A stretch of DNA of 64,000 bases from Bombardia bombarda (Eukaryota; Ascomycota; Sordariomycetes; Sordariales; Lasiosphaeriaceae), in contig JAULSR010000003.1 of assembly GCA_030512295.1 (NCBI GenBank), positions 2,604,001-2,668,000 of the forward strand, in the 5' to 3' direction. The position numbers and the translations under genes are program-made. Below are positions 13,091 to 25,490 of the stretch, in pieces (positions within the stretch are counted from its first letter, which is position 1; the number at the start of each line of letters is the position of its first letter). The notes below the pieces were generated by a model that saw only the letters and a list, made by a program, of their open reading frames with translations, ran no database searches and had not been told where the DNA came from.

Positions 13091-14632
13091 AAAACCCCCT
13101 AAATTGACAGTATTACCCTTCTAGGGCTAGGGTAGCCACAAGGTTAGTTTTGAGCTTTATGTAGCTAGTATAGTACAATAGGATCAACTTTACGCACTAA
13201 GGGAAGGAGCTATTGTATCGACAGCTTCGCTCTTTCCTATTTATATCCTGACCTAAATAACAGTAACCCTTTTTGGTCATTATCATCCCGCTTGTCATTC
13301 AAGACCACAGCCAATCATTAAAATCAGGCCAGTCATTGCTATATGATTGATATATATCAGCTCGCCCCTAGGATGTTGTAATTGGGGGAAAGTACTATGT
13401 CAACCAAAATATAATGACGGAAGCAGTCATGAGTGCCTCAATAGGGCCATACTGTCAATTTACCTGGCTTTTCCTGCTAGGTAGGACCATAGTAATAATA
13501 GAAAGACACACAGGTCTATCCATGATGGTGAGCATAGTACCGCACCCCAAAAAGTTTCTTACTCGGTTACACCTTACATCCCCCAAGCAACGGCTTCGTG
13601 GAGGGTGGCGGCCAGCAACGCATCCGCAAACTGTCTTGTGCCGCAGCACGTGGCGGCTTCAATGAACAATCGCCAATCAATAAGAAAGGGCCCTTGTGTC
13701 TTTGATCTCGAGCGCGCGGGGCAACAAATACTGCTACCTCTGCTGGGCAAGTATCAGCCTTGTGACGGAATGGCGCAGCTGGACTAGTCAGATTGCCACA
13801 GGTGATGCACAGGTGATGGTTTGTAATGTACTCGTGGGCAATCGATTGGTCTGTGGTTGATTCGTTGAAAAACTGCATCACCAAGGTGGCCGTCGCTCGT
13901 TGCATTCCTGGGTTCGGCATTTGTCAAAATTTTGTCTTTTTCACTCTATCAAATTCGGCTTCCTGCCCGCATTAGTAAAGCTGCATATATCATCAAACTT
14001 TTTGTTGCAAAGCGCGGAGCCATTTCCGTTTCTTTGGCTGCTTTGTCCAGCACGGGAGAGGTCCTGGCTCATCCAAGTACCGACCTAGTCCCCAACTGCC
14101 AATCCCGTCTGCCACAGGCAGCCTGCCCCTCGCCCTGGAAGCTTATCGGCCACAGTAGCTGTCTTATCGTACACGGTGGCCCTCGGTTTCTGGGCGCATT
14201 GGCCGCCTTGTTTCCGCCTCAGAGGCTCAGACAAGCCCGCAGCGGCGATTACTACGGTACCTCTCCATACAGTATCTCCGGCTCCTCCCACGCCCGGACC
14301 CGTGGGCATCTGGCTTCCAATCTGAACTTTGAACTGAAGCTACTTACTGACCTTAAAACTCTCACATTCTATTCTTTTTTTTTTGTCCCCCTCAGACTTA
14401 ACGTATTTTTCTCCTCAAACCTCCGCCAGGCACTTCCTTGAGAGCCATAGCTTAATTCTTTGACTGCTTGTCCCATTTTCAGACGCTCTCGTCCCTTTTT
14501 TAGCCCGCCCCTTTGACGACCGCTGTCGGCTGTGCGACCTGTACCCGTGCCTATCCGTATCCGTCTGCGAGCGAACCGAGAAACACACACCTAACTACGA
14601 AGAAAGAGGCGCTGAACCACAAGTCTTCTTCA
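13091..14632. other. Intergenic, 5' side of the OSBP gene
   Basis: AT-rich to about 13560 and probably part of the same decayed repeat tract, then ordinary sequence. The last ~250 bp carry pyrimidine-rich stretches (TTTTTTTTTGTCC near 14372) typical of fungal promoters and leaders. No supported gene. Confidence 0.5.
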
Positions 14633-16505
14633 ATGTCTTCGACCGCTTCCCCGCCACCGTCGGCATCGACGCCCGCCAGCGCTGTCTCGGCTTCCCCAGC
14701 GCCCCCGACAACAGACGAGCATCACAGCGATGGGTCAAAACTAAAGACATTTCTCTCCATCCTTAGAAAGTGAGTTGTCCAGACAGATAGCCCACTCCCT
14801 CCCCTTCTTTTGGAACCCCACACGCGGGGGAGGAGGGCCCCAAGCTTGGCAGAATGAATGGAGGCAGATGGGCGCCCGCCGCAAACATGCCGATGTCGGC
14901 TATAGTCTTCTATCGCAGTGATGCCCATCTATTCCAGCAGTCTCCAAGGCACGTTCACACCGAAATCATTCCCCGCGCTTACAAAGTGATAAAACGCACA
15001 GGTTCATCGGTGTAACGGACCTCGCCTCGGTGCGGTTCTCTCTCCCGTCACAGCTGCTCGAGCCCACTCCCAACCTCGAATACTGGAACTATCTCGATTC
15101 CCCCAACGCCTTCATCGCCATCGGCACCGCAGATGATCCGGTGGATCGCATGCTGGAGGTGCTGCGCTTCTGGTTTACCAAGGATCTCAAATACGCAAAG
15201 GGCAGGCCCTGCAAACCATACAACTCGTGTCTGGGCGAATTTTTCAGGGTAGGTAGTTACCGATACCAACAGCAAGAAACATTGGGGGAAAACGCCCTCT
15301 TGCTTTCCCGCCAAAAACGTAACACAGAAACAGCTTGCTGATGTTGCGCCATTACTTTTTTCATATTTATAGTGCAACTGGGAAACCGAAGATGACGCAC
15401 CACGAATCAACACCAAAGTCCTCCAGGAGAGCAGCGCCCCGGCGAGCGGCGCCTCCAGCACCAAGTCGGGCAAGCAGCTTTCCGTCCCAGGCGGGCTTCG
15501 CGGCGGTGGCGACCCCCGGGCAGCGTCCAACCTCTCGGTGGCACAGACGGTGCTCAACCCGACAAAACCGGTGCGCATCTCGTACCTGACGGAGCAGACG
15601 TCACACCACCCGCCCGTCAGCGCCTTCTACATCAGCTGCCCGGAAAAGGGGCTGCACGCGCGCGGCTACGACCAGATCACGGCCAAGTTCACGGGCACCT
15701 CGATCAAGGTGATGCCGGGCGAGCACAACCTGGGCATCTTCATCACGGTCGAGAAGCGCGACCACGAGACGTACCAGCTGACGCACCCGGCCGCGCATCT
15801 CGGCGGTCTGCTCCGCGGCTCGCTCAGCGTTACGGTGGGAGATGTGGCGTATATTACGTGCCCTGAGACGAAGCTCAAGGCGATTCTGCGGTACTATGAC
15901 GAGGGCTGGCTGGGTCGGTCGACGAATAAGGTGGAGGGCATTATTTTTAGATATGATCCGGATGATGACGACAAGCAGCGGATTGTCGATGTGCCGGAGG
16001 AGGATATTTTGGTGCAGCTGAATGGGCCATGGAAGGAGAAGGTTGTTTTTACTTTGGGGCCTAAGCCTGTGGTAAGTACAGACAAGAGGAGATGGAAGGC
16101 GGTCGTCTTGTGCATGACGTGTTTTGCTAACGAAAACCTTTGTAGAATTCGCACCCGCTAGAGAAGCAAATGACGATAATCGATATCGCGCCGCTCAACG
16201 TGGCGCCCAAGGTGCTGCCGCCCGCCGAGCAGCAGCTTTCCAACGAGTCGCTCCAGATGTGGGGTAATGTCACAAATGCGATCCATTCGAAACAGTTCTC
16301 GCGCGCGACGACGTTGAAGCAGGAGCTCGAGGAGGCGCAGCGCGAGAAGGCGAGGGAGCGAGAGAAGAAGGGCGAGGTCTGGAAGCCGGTGTTTTTTGAG
16401 AATGTTACGGATAAGGAGGGCAAGCCGCAGTTGACAGATAAGGGCAGGGAGGTGCTGAAGAGGGCGCAGGAGGGGAAATGGAGTTTGGAGGATGTTCAGT
16501 TGTGA
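14633..16505 (+). CDS. KES1: Oxysterol-binding protein, KES1/OSH4 type
   Basis: Exons 14633-14769, 15002-15248, 15373-16071 and 16146-16505 give about 480 aa; all junctions are GT-AG and in phase. Lipid-exchange protein that swaps sterol for PI4P between ER and Golgi/plasma-membrane surfaces. The OSBP fingerprint EQTSHHPP is at residues ~202-209, preceded by LGEFFR and followed by the lid and beta-barrel strands. The C-terminus has the usual charged helix rich in E/K. There is no PH domain, so this is the short soluble class (yeast Kes1 is 434 aa); the extra length is a Ser/Pro/Ala-rich N-terminus and a Gly/Ser insert near residue 150-180. It lies just upstream of VPS74 in the same orientation; both proteins act on Golgi PI4P. 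Confidence 0.95.
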
Positions 16506-18490
16506 GAGGAATCAGGAAACGGAGAGATGTGGGAGGCCGTGAAGGTGAGTCGACTCGGTTGGTTCGCCTGGGTAGTACATATTGGGTTTGGAGAGCACTG
16601 AGAGAGAGATGGTGGTGGTTGGCGGCGGCATATTTCTTTTTAATTTTGTGATCTTTTTTACGTTTTTTTTTCTTCTTTTCTTTGTAAGAAAGACTACTTA
16701 ATGGGAGGGGACACACCTGGTCTTTTTTCTTTCTTTCAATCTGGTATAGAGGAGAAGAGAAGATGGCTGGGGGGTTGGTTGCTTTTTCTTTTTGCCTTTT
16801 TTGCGCTCATTGGAACTTTCACATACACATACATACACACTCGTTGGTTTGCATAGCATTTGTTTGTTTTTGCACTTATTTTGTTTTGGGATGGGACCTG
16901 GAATATAAGGGGGCCTTGGCTGGCTGGCTGGCTGGGCTGGGGGAGTCTTGTCGCTACTGTTACTGTTGCTACTACTACACGCATTTATCATTATGATTTT
17001 GGTTTGTGAGTGCACGAAGAGGAGGGGAGGGGGGAAGAGATGGATAGAAAGAGCAAAGGAGGAAGAGACGGATGGATATGGGCATATCACATTTGGTCTA
17101 TCATATACATGGTACAGGAGGCGGATGGGTAGAATCTGGGGTAGTAGAGATCTAGAGGAGAATCAGCTGAACTGAAGATGGGTAGAGACTAGAGGGTGAG
17201 ACGGTTAGTGTTGTCGGTTGTTCGAAGTAGGCAGGTATTCAGATACTACCGAGGAGCTAGGTGAAGTTGGACTGCGTTGGGTTAGATTGTCTTGTTGGGG
17301 GGCAATACGACTGTGTACTGATCGAACCGTATGCTGTGATTTGTGAGCATTGATGGGTGGGATGTTGCCATCGTGATTCTCAGGGGTTAGGGGCTGCACT
17401 GTGAGCGTATGTACTTGGGATTTCTGAGAGGAGTCAAGCCACAGCCATTTTGCGATTGCGCCACATTTGGACATACGAGATTCATGCTTTGTCGTTGATA
17501 TGGCCGGTGTGCCTGATATGAAAGAAAGTTTGATCTCGATTGGGAAGATTTCAGGCCTATACGTCGAGGCTCGATCAAACATCCTGAAGAATAAAGTCGT
17601 AGACTAATTCGTATCTGTGCTGGTTATAAAACACCAATCAATGAGCACAGACCAGGCAAAGAAAGACACCAACACACACTGACGCCAGGCAGCAATTGGC
17701 ACCCCAGCCAAGGGTCACAATTGCAAAAGCTAGCAGCCAACAGCAGCCAACAGCCATAGGTCAGGCATATACCTATCGTTATCAGCCCGCTGCTACCAGT
17801 TCCAATTGCTGGGTTCCCCTTCCATTTTAGTGAAGCCGAAAAAAAAAGGAGAAGGCAAAAAAGTGAAGCGTTGAATCAATTGGGGAACACGCGCCATACT
17901 TTAAACAAGGACCACCTAGCACATACATTGTGTATAATTTTCAAAAGACTATGACCAAGGCTCTATAGCAATTGTAGCTTTAAAGCCGTTTTTCTCTGAT
18001 CTGGACCGACCTGGTACGTAAAAATACCCCACGACGAACGAGTGACCCTCGATCCGCCGAGCGACCGATCCTCCGACCTACTCTAGTGTCCGCTGCCCGC
18101 TGCCCGCGCGCGCGCTGCAGCACGCCTCCCGGGTTTCTTTGACCGCCGCCAAGTGCCACCACACGCCTATCCCAACAATACCAAGGTGTCCCATCTCATC
18201 CCCGTAACGGCATAACCTCACCAACCCACACTTGTCGCATGCAAGCAAGCGGGCTGTAGTAGCCAGTCACTCAGTCAATCACCACTTCGACAGCAGCAGC
18301 GACACACGAACGAAGGACGAAAAGACGACGACACACGACCCATCCGACATATAGCTATCTTACGTTATCTACACTACGTCAAACAAAAACAACACACCTC
18401 GCGCACGATATCGCGCTGTAGCACTTGCAGCGGTTTCGGCAGAATAACAACAAGATACACAACATCTAATTCCACACGCACATACACACA
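16506..18490. other. Intergenic between KES1 and VPS74
   Basis: Two kilobases holding the KES1 3' UTR (T-rich near 16635-16690) and the VPS74 promoter and leader. GT/GGCT repeats occur near 16915-16935. The leader just before 18491 is AC-rich with CACACA tracts. I see no further gene. Confidence 0.6.
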
Positions 18491-19848
18491 ATGGCGTCGA
18501 CCAGCACGTCGGGCCTGACACGGCGCAGAGGAGGCGGCGGCGGCAGCGATGGCGACAACCCCGGCGGCAGCAGCAGCAACGGCGTCGGCCGCTCCAACTC
18601 GGCCACCAACATCAAGGACAACACGCCCGAGACGAGCTACGAGAGCGGCGAGAACGGCCACAAGATCGCCTTTGACCCGCGAGACATTAGCGAGAGCGCC
18701 GAGCGGAGCAAGCAGCCCAAGCTGACCCTGATGGAGGAGGTGCTGCTGCTGGGGCTCAAGGACAAGCAGGTTGGTCTTTTTTTTTTGCTATCTCCTTGTG
18801 TCACTGATAATTAACCATAGTTATGTAGGGCTACCTGTCATTCTGGAACGACAACATCTCGTACGCCCTGCGCGGCTGCATCGTGCTCGAGCTGGCCTTC
18901 CGCGGCCGCATCAGCATGCAAAACGACCCCTCGAGGCGGCGCTTCCCCTGGCGGACCGGCTGATCGAGGTGATTGACGACACGCTGACGGGTGAGGTGCT
19001 GCTAGACGAGGCCCTCAAGATGATGAAGTCGAGCGAGAAGATGAGCGTCAGCTCGTGGATTGATTTGATGAGCGGTACACGCCACCCACACCATCTCCCC
19101 TAAGTACCAATTGCTAACATTCAACCTCCAAACCAGGCGAGACCTGGAACCTCATGAAGATCGGCTACCAACTAAAGCAAGTGCGCGAGCGCCTGGCCAA
19201 GGGCCTCGTCGACAAGGGCATCCTGCGGACCGAGAAGCGCAACTTTTTGCTCTTTGACATGGCGACGCACCCGGTCGTGGACGGCGGCGCCAAGGAGGAG
19301 ATCCGCCGGCGCGTGCGCAACGTGCTGACGCAGCGCACCGTCGTGCTGGGCGCGTCGCAGTTCCTGCCCGAGAACCTCGAGTTCCGCTACGTGCGGACCA
19401 TCGCCATGGTGTGCGCGGCGTACGCGGCTAACGTCCTCGAGAACGCACTGTCGACGCTGGGCCACGAGGCGCGCGAGCGCGCGTTCGCCCAGACGGACGA
19501 GCTGCTGGCCGAGTACAGCCAGTGGCCGTTTGGGCGCAAGGCGACGGGGAACGGGATCGGCGCGAATCTGCCGCAGGTTGTTGCTGAGGTCAGTCCATGG
19601 CTGCATCTTGAGAGATGCATTTCTCTTCTTTTACTGTTTTTATCCCCTTTCTGATGTGCTGTTTGGTCATCTATGGTCGCCGATTCCTTCTTTGCTGTTA
19701 TCCTCGATTGGAAGTCGCACTTGCTGATAATTGAACTGACTTTTGTGTCTCATAATAGGAGGTGACCAAGTCAAAGGACAGGGAGCTCCAGCTCGAGGTG
19801 GTGGCTGCCTGTTTGAGCGTCTTTACTCGTCTCGATTCTCTTCTTTAG
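18491..19848 (+). CDS. VPS74: VPS74/GOLPH3 PI4P effector, with one-base frameshift
   Basis: Exons 18491-18769, 18829-19074, 19137-19588 and 19759-19848. Peripheral Golgi protein that binds PI4P and COPI and retains glycosyltransferases. A ~70-residue Gly/Ser-rich N-terminus precedes the GPP34 domain: LTLMEEVLLLGLKDKQ, GYLSFWNDNISYALRGC, then GEVLLDEALK, SGETWN, QLKQVRERLAKGLVDKG and TEKRNFLLFDMATHP, ending in the hydrophobic SVFTRLDSLL tail. In exon 2 the frame breaks: the read RRRFPWRTG ends in a stop, while one extra C in the CCCC run at 18945-18948 restores RRRFPLADRLIEV and lets everything downstream continue. With that base the total is 1068 nt (355 aa). The rest of the protein is fully conserved, so I infer an assembly error rather than a dead gene. 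Confidence 0.9.
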
Positions 19849-21326
19849 CTTTGGTGAGAGAGCAAAAGGGGAGAGCGCGACAGCACAGACAGAGAGACAG
19901 CAGACAGAACAATTAAAGGGTTCGTAATCACGGGTGGTCATGTAGCTCGCTCGCTCGCTCGCTCACCCGCACCAACCACCCTTCACTCACCACCCAATCA
20001 CCCATCCATCGACCATCTCACCAAACTCGAAGCTGGATCGCTCGATCGATCTAACTATAATCTTTTTTCTTTCATTGTACGCGTGCGTGCGTGTGTGCGT
20101 GCGTGCGTGCTGCGAGTATCGCTTGTCCATATGTCTGTTTTCGCCAAGTAGGCGTGTTGCCGTGATGAGCGCTGGCAGTTGCCCCCCACTTCTTTCTCTC
20201 GGGGGGGTTGTTGTTTTGAAAGCAAAACAAAACCACCCTCGATCATGATATGACCACCATTTTGAAAAAGTTCATCCGCAGGGAATGAATGTGTGTGTTT
20301 CGCATCGTCCTCAGTCTCGCTTCAATCATCATCATCATCGACATGTCCGCGGGCAAGCAGCCAGTAAGACACGTAGGCAGGAAGGCACACAGGAAGAGGC
20401 AGGGATAGACACCTGGGTGGTTGGAAATGAGGCGGCAGCGGCGAGAGAGAGAAAGAGAAAGAGAAAGACGATAGGTATATATATGTAAGCTAGGTATGAA
20501 CATTGGGGGTAATGTAGGCGTGTGGGTGGGTGGCAAGCGCAATTAAAAACCAAAAAGGGGCCATGGTGGAGATATGATGGGTAAAGCGAATGGCTACATA
20601 GCCAGAGGGGAACGAAAGCGAGAAAGCAGCGAGAAGAGAAAGAATAGCGGGAGACAGACAACTGGTTAAATACGGAGGGCGAGGGCGGTGTGGTGGTGGT
20701 TTGGTGTCCTTTTTACTCTTCTTCATTATTGGTTTTTCTTTATTCCTTTCCTCCCCTTTTTTGGAATGAAGTGAAATGAAATGAATAATAATTTCTTCAG
20801 AAAAGGAATACGAACCTGGCGGTCGTGGTGGGAATATGGGGAAAATCAGTAACCATATCATATCGTGTATAATACAAGGTGAGTTACTGGGGAGGAAGGA
20901 AAGAGGCGGATGGGAAAGAAGAATCACATGTCCATGTCCTTTCATATAAAGTAACGAAGTCTGTTCCATTCCCCATCCCAGATATGACTGTCCAGTTACG
21001 CTACGCTACGTTACATACGTACGTGATATTTTATCATAACGAAAAAAAACTGAGAATAATCCGAAATGAAAAAAAGAAGATAAAAAACGCCAAAACACCA
21101 AATACAGGAGATAAAGAAAAAAGGACAAGATCCTCCCTGTAAATGACATATGACATAGAAAAAAGAGTTGATGAGGGCATCAACAACAAGCCGCGGCGCT
21201 GCCGTTGACATTGATGTCAAATAGTCTTCGTCTCGGCCATCCTTTCCTCCTCCTCCTCCCCCCTTCCCTATTTTTTTCCATATCCTTTTCCATTCCCTCC
21301 AAATTCTTTTTATTACTTCCCCCTCC
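19849..21326. other. Intergenic, convergent 3' ends of VPS74 and RRP14
   Basis: 3' flanks of two convergent genes. It contains GCTC repeats (19945-19964), GTGC repeats (~20080-20110), an ATC run near 20325-20340 and AG-rich tracts. No gene seen. Confidence 0.6.
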
Positions 21327-23165
21327 TCACTTCTTTCCCTTCCCGCCAAACCCAGCCCCCTCAAACCCAGGCCTGCTCTTCTTGGCCGTCGCCACGCCCT
21401 TCTTCTTCCCCTTGCCCTTACCGCCCTTCTCCTCCTTCCTCTTCCTGATATTCTCCTCCCGCTTATTCTGCCTCTTCTTGATGCCGTCCTCGACCCCCTT
21501 GGCGCGCTCCTTCCACTCGCGCTCGCTCTTCTTCTTGGCCTTCTCCTTGCGCTTGACCGCCTTCTTGAGCAGCCCCTCGTCGTCGTGCACCTTCTCGCCC
21601 TCGGCGCGCCGCCTGGCCGCCAGCCACGTCTCCTTCTCGAGCACCTCCTTGCGCTTGTCGTCGTCGAGCGCCGCGATCCGCTTCTTCTGGTTCTCAAACT
21701 TGAGCAGCGCCGTCTTGGGGTCCGAGGGCCCCTTCTTCTTGAGCGACGGGTCCGCCTTCTCGTAGCTGAGGTCGTGCGCCATCTGGGTGCCGTCGGCAAA
21801 CGCGAGCCGGCCGAACGAGAAGTTGTTGGCCGACGGGTCGTCGGCCGGGTCGACGACGGAGGTGCCCATGAGCGGGGAGAGCATGCTGTTGGGCGAGTTG
21901 CGCGCGCTGGCGAGCGCCTCCTCGCGTTTCCTGTCCTCCTCTTCCCGCTGGCGCTCGCGCATCTCGCGCTTGTGCGCCTTGCGCTGTGCTTGCTTCTCGC
22001 GCCGGGCCTCGATCAGCTCGGAGCGTGTGCGGATGGGGGTCCCGTCGGCGTCGTCGACCTTGCGGGCGGCGCGCAGGGCCTCGATCTTGGCGGCGAGGCG
22101 GACGCGGAGCGCCGTGGTGTCGGCGGGTATCTTGATGTGTCTGGGGCGTTCGGAGGGGGTGACGGCAGAGGAGATGGATGTGGTGGTGCTGGCGGGCTCG
22201 GCTGAGGCGTTCTTGGCGGCCGCTTCTTGGCTGTCGAACACAGGCGAGTTTGGTGTGGATGTAGCGGCTGAGTCGTCTTCTTCGAGTCCCGAGACGTCGA
22301 TATCGGCCATCTCGGTGTCCTCCTCCTGCTGCTGGTCGGCATCGACTTCGGTCGACGCCTGGACCTCAGCCTCCTCGACTTCCTGGGCCTCCTCGCTTGT
22401 GGGCTTCTCCGACTTTGACTTCTTGGCCTCCGCCTTCAGCTTCTTTGCGAGCTTCTTCTCTTCCGTTGCCTTCTTCTTGTCGCTCAATGGGGCGTTGGGA
22501 GTAGCGGTGGTAGCACTGGGGGTGGCGACGTCGTCTGCTGATAGCTTTGCCTTCTTGGGCGTCGACTCTCCCTCGGCAGGCTCCTGCTTCTTGATCTTCT
22601 TCAAGCCCTCGCCGGGCCTCTCTCTCTCGACGCCCTCGATGTCCTCAGAGTCGTCGGCGGCCTCGTTGTCGTCGTCCATCTCCTCGTCGCTTTGTGCCTC
22701 GAGCTCTCGGAGCTTGCGCTTGTTCCGCACCCGCTCGTCCAGGACCTCCTTGGCGCTGCGGTTCAGCTCGCTGTCTGGGTCAAGCTTCCCTCTCTTGGCG
22801 GCCTTTGCCTCGTCCTTAGTCTGCTTCTTCTTCTTCCATTGCTCCTGTTGGCCCGACGTTATGAAATCAGCATCACGGAGGAGCAGATTGAATGGCGAGA
22901 CGAGGTAGCAATAGCGGCGGCATAGAACGGAGAGAGAGAGGTAATGAGAAGAGAACACAACATACGCTATTGTCCTCCCCGTAGTACATCTTTGCTGGGA
23001 TTAGGGATAGCAAGCCATCAAAGGCCTTTGCATGGTCACGGAGGCGCTCCTGTTGTCGGGGGTTGCACGCATCAGCGAGCCATCACAAACACAACTGCCT
23101 ACGAAAGGCAAAAAGACAAGACGACGGGCGATGCGACGGCTTACCTGCAATGAGGTATCCGCCAT
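21327..23165 (-). CDS. RRP14: RRP14/SURF6 nucleolar ribosome-biogenesis protein
   Basis: Exons 23165-23145 (MADTSLQ), 23049-22966 and 22844-21327 give about 540 aa. Nucleolar protein needed for pre-rRNA processing and large-subunit assembly. Exon 2 encodes the conserved N-terminal RRP14 motif (RLRDHAKAFDGLLSLIPAK followed by MYYGED), which no single open frame includes; this fixes the start. The middle is acidic and Ala/Glu/Ser-rich. The C-terminal ~230 residues are the SURF6 domain, extremely rich in Lys/Arg/Glu (LASARNSPNSMLSPLMG, NFSFGRLAF, LLKFENQKKRI, then long KRK runs) and probably a long charged helix that binds RNA. Introns are 95 and 121 nt. A 20-G tract sits about 48 bp upstream of the ATG. 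An in-frame TTG extension upstream of exon 3 is intron sequence. Confidence 0.93.
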
Positions 23166-23840
23166 TGTGTAGTGGTTTCGCAACTTTCGTTGTCGCTAGG
23201 CAGCCCGCTTATGGGGGGGGGGGGGGGGGGGGCGAATGATATTTGTTCGAGTACACACACTGGGCGTGTGACGGCGATGCGGTTTCGGTCGTCGATCTGG
23301 CAATCAAAAATCGGTGTACTTGGGTGTCAGGGTGAATGCTTCAAGTCACGACTGAATAAGTCGTCGGAACCGCCCTACGAAAAAAAAACGAGGCAGGCTC
23401 GACCAAGTTGCACTGAATTTTATCGCCTGGGCCCCACCTGCGATTGGGAATTTTTGGCCAGGGTGGAGACTTGTCGGCCCAGCTCCCCACCAAAATTCTG
23501 CCCAAGGCGGTCATTATTTTCCAGCCATGGTCTACGGTCGGGAGCTGTTGTCTAATTAGTTGACTCGCTAAGTAACAGAGCTGCTGCGGGGGACGCATTT
23601 ACTGGAAGCATCCCCAGACATGTCAAAACATTCAACAACTGCAATACAACACGGATAGGCACATCATCCATGATCTTTCTATTTATAACAGTTACGTGTT
23701 TCATACGCAATGCATTTTGCATTGTAAGGTAATCTTTGCTTCTCATATATCACTTCCCGTTCCATTATCACCACCTCTGCATCATCAAATCTATTCCAGC
23801 CATCACCAAGAAAGACGCACGATGAGGAATGAGCAACCAG
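23166..23840. other. Promoter of RRP14 and 3' flank of the OMT pseudogene
   Basis: Contains the 20-G run at 23213-23232 and otherwise ordinary intergenic sequence. No gene seen. Confidence 0.6.
23213..23232. repeat. 20-base G homopolymer near the RRP14 start
   Basis: Twenty consecutive G on the plus strand, i.e. poly-C on the RRP14 sense strand, 48-67 bp upstream of its start codon. Confidence 0.95.
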
Positions 23841-25490
23841 TTACCTCTCATCCACAGACGGCAACCACAAAACTTCAAGAATAGCCAATGCCGATCCCTC
23901 GGGCTTGATCACTCTCTTGGGAACAAGCCTTGGGTCGGCCTCGGTGAACAAAGCCTTCCACTCCCTCAGCGTTCTCTCCCTTGCGTTGAATATAGCGGCC
24001 ATATTCAAATCTTCGGATCTATACCTAGCAAATCTCTTTCGTCAGTTTCATTCACCGGTTATTGAAAAATCAGTATATACGAACCTCATCTCCCTCTCCT
24101 TCCACAACGGCAGCGCAAGCGCGCCCGCCCCAAAATCTTTCCCTAGTACTTCAACCTCTACTTCCACCCCAGCCCTATCGTCATCATTACCATCAGCAGG
24201 ATCAGACATACACGCGTCCATAACCAGGACCCGCGCTCCCCTTCGCAGTGCAGGGATCTGCGACCGCAGGATGGCGACGCAGTGCTTATCGGCCCAGTTA
24301 TGCAGCACCCAGCGGAGGAGGAAGACATCTACTACTATTGCCTCATGACCGTCACCATCATGACCAAACAAGTCAGACAGCAAACGCGGCTGCTGCGCCG
24401 AAAAGAGGTCATGCGCCATGAAGCGCACTCTTTTCTGCTCGACCAGCTCCGGGGGTGTGATCTCTTGCTCGGCGCCGGCGACGATGGCGGCCATGTCCTG
24501 CACGACGACGTCGAGGAAGGGGTGCTGGCTGGCGAGGGCGGCGGCGACGTGGCCGCGGGCGCCGCCGATATCGAGGACGTTGATTCGACGGTCCTTGTTA
24601 TTTGTCTTGTTTTTGTTGGTGACGTTATGGTCTGGTGATGAGAGTAAAGCCGGCCAGTCGTAGCCATCGGCGGGATGGGAGGGCGCGTTGTAGGGCTGCC
24701 TTGCCCAGACGACCATGGAGGAGGCAAAGAGGGCGCTCTGCGACGGGCTGCTGCCGATGATGTCGTAGATTGTCGGGGATGTGTTTTTGGAGAGGGAGTA
24801 GCCTGTTTGGTTTGGTTCTTGGGAGAGGGGCCATTTTTGGAGGGCGTCGAGCATCTGGACAGTAAGACAAGTGAGGTTTTATTTTTTCTTTGGCGGGTAG
24901 GCTCACCTTAGAAGCAGCAGGCCACATCTCGTCGACGCCCGCGTGTGAGCGACCATGCCGGGAGTGGGCTCGCGGAAGATGCGCATCGTCATGGCGTGCC
25001 GCAACAGCCGACAGGTCATTTGCTCGCCGAGCTTGGTCCGTCTGCCGATGTCGCCGAAGGAGAGCTGGCCGTTGGGGGGATCATGGCGGGTATGTTGAAG
25101 CGGGCGATAGCTTGGAGGCAGACCGAATTGTTGCTCTGGGATTGCATGACCCGGCTTGTTAGCATCCCATCTCTACCAGTGGTGGTTGATATCTTGGGGG
25201 TCTGATTTCTTCAAGTGAAGATCAAAGCTTGTCCACTCCTTCCGTTTCTCAACATAACATACCGCGCCTTTTGTCTTGACCAAAAACAATGGCTCGAGGA
25301 GCAGATCATGCAGCTCTGCCGTTGCGTCCAGTACTACGTCGCGAGCATCCGAGACCTCTCTGGGGCGGTATTCGGTCGGCGCATCTTCGTCAAAAGATGG
25401 GGATTGGAGACCCAGCGCGGATAATGTCTTGTCTATCTCGGCCACCGAGGCGCTGATGGTCTGCGCGAGCTCCATGATGCGCGCGCTCAT
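23841..25490 (-). pseudogene. Fungal O-methyltransferase, broken by internal frameshifting deletion
   Basis: Exons 25490-25263, 25135-24907, 24854-24085 and 24024-23841. SAM-dependent O-methyltransferase of the fungal secondary-metabolism class: N-terminal helical dimerisation region, a winged-helix part (PPNGQLSFGDIGRR), SAM-binding motif VLDIGGARGHVAAALA, then DVFLLRWVLHNWADKHCV and DLNMAAIFNARERTLREW near the end. Splice sites are good. Exon 2, however, is 229 nt where a multiple of 3 is required: ...PGMVAHTRA is followed directly, in another frame, by VDEMWPAASK. Homologues carry roughly 15 residues between these blocks, so a deletion of about 45 bp that is not a multiple of 3 seems to have occurred near 24936-24946. 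Translation would then run in the wrong frame to a stop at ~24335, before the catalytic part is made. It is divergent from the P450 pseudogene 0.7 kb away. Confidence 0.8.

Noticed and set aside
13200..13400. Possible solo LTR beside the copia relic
   Set aside because: I could not find paired TG...CA ends or a target-site duplication.
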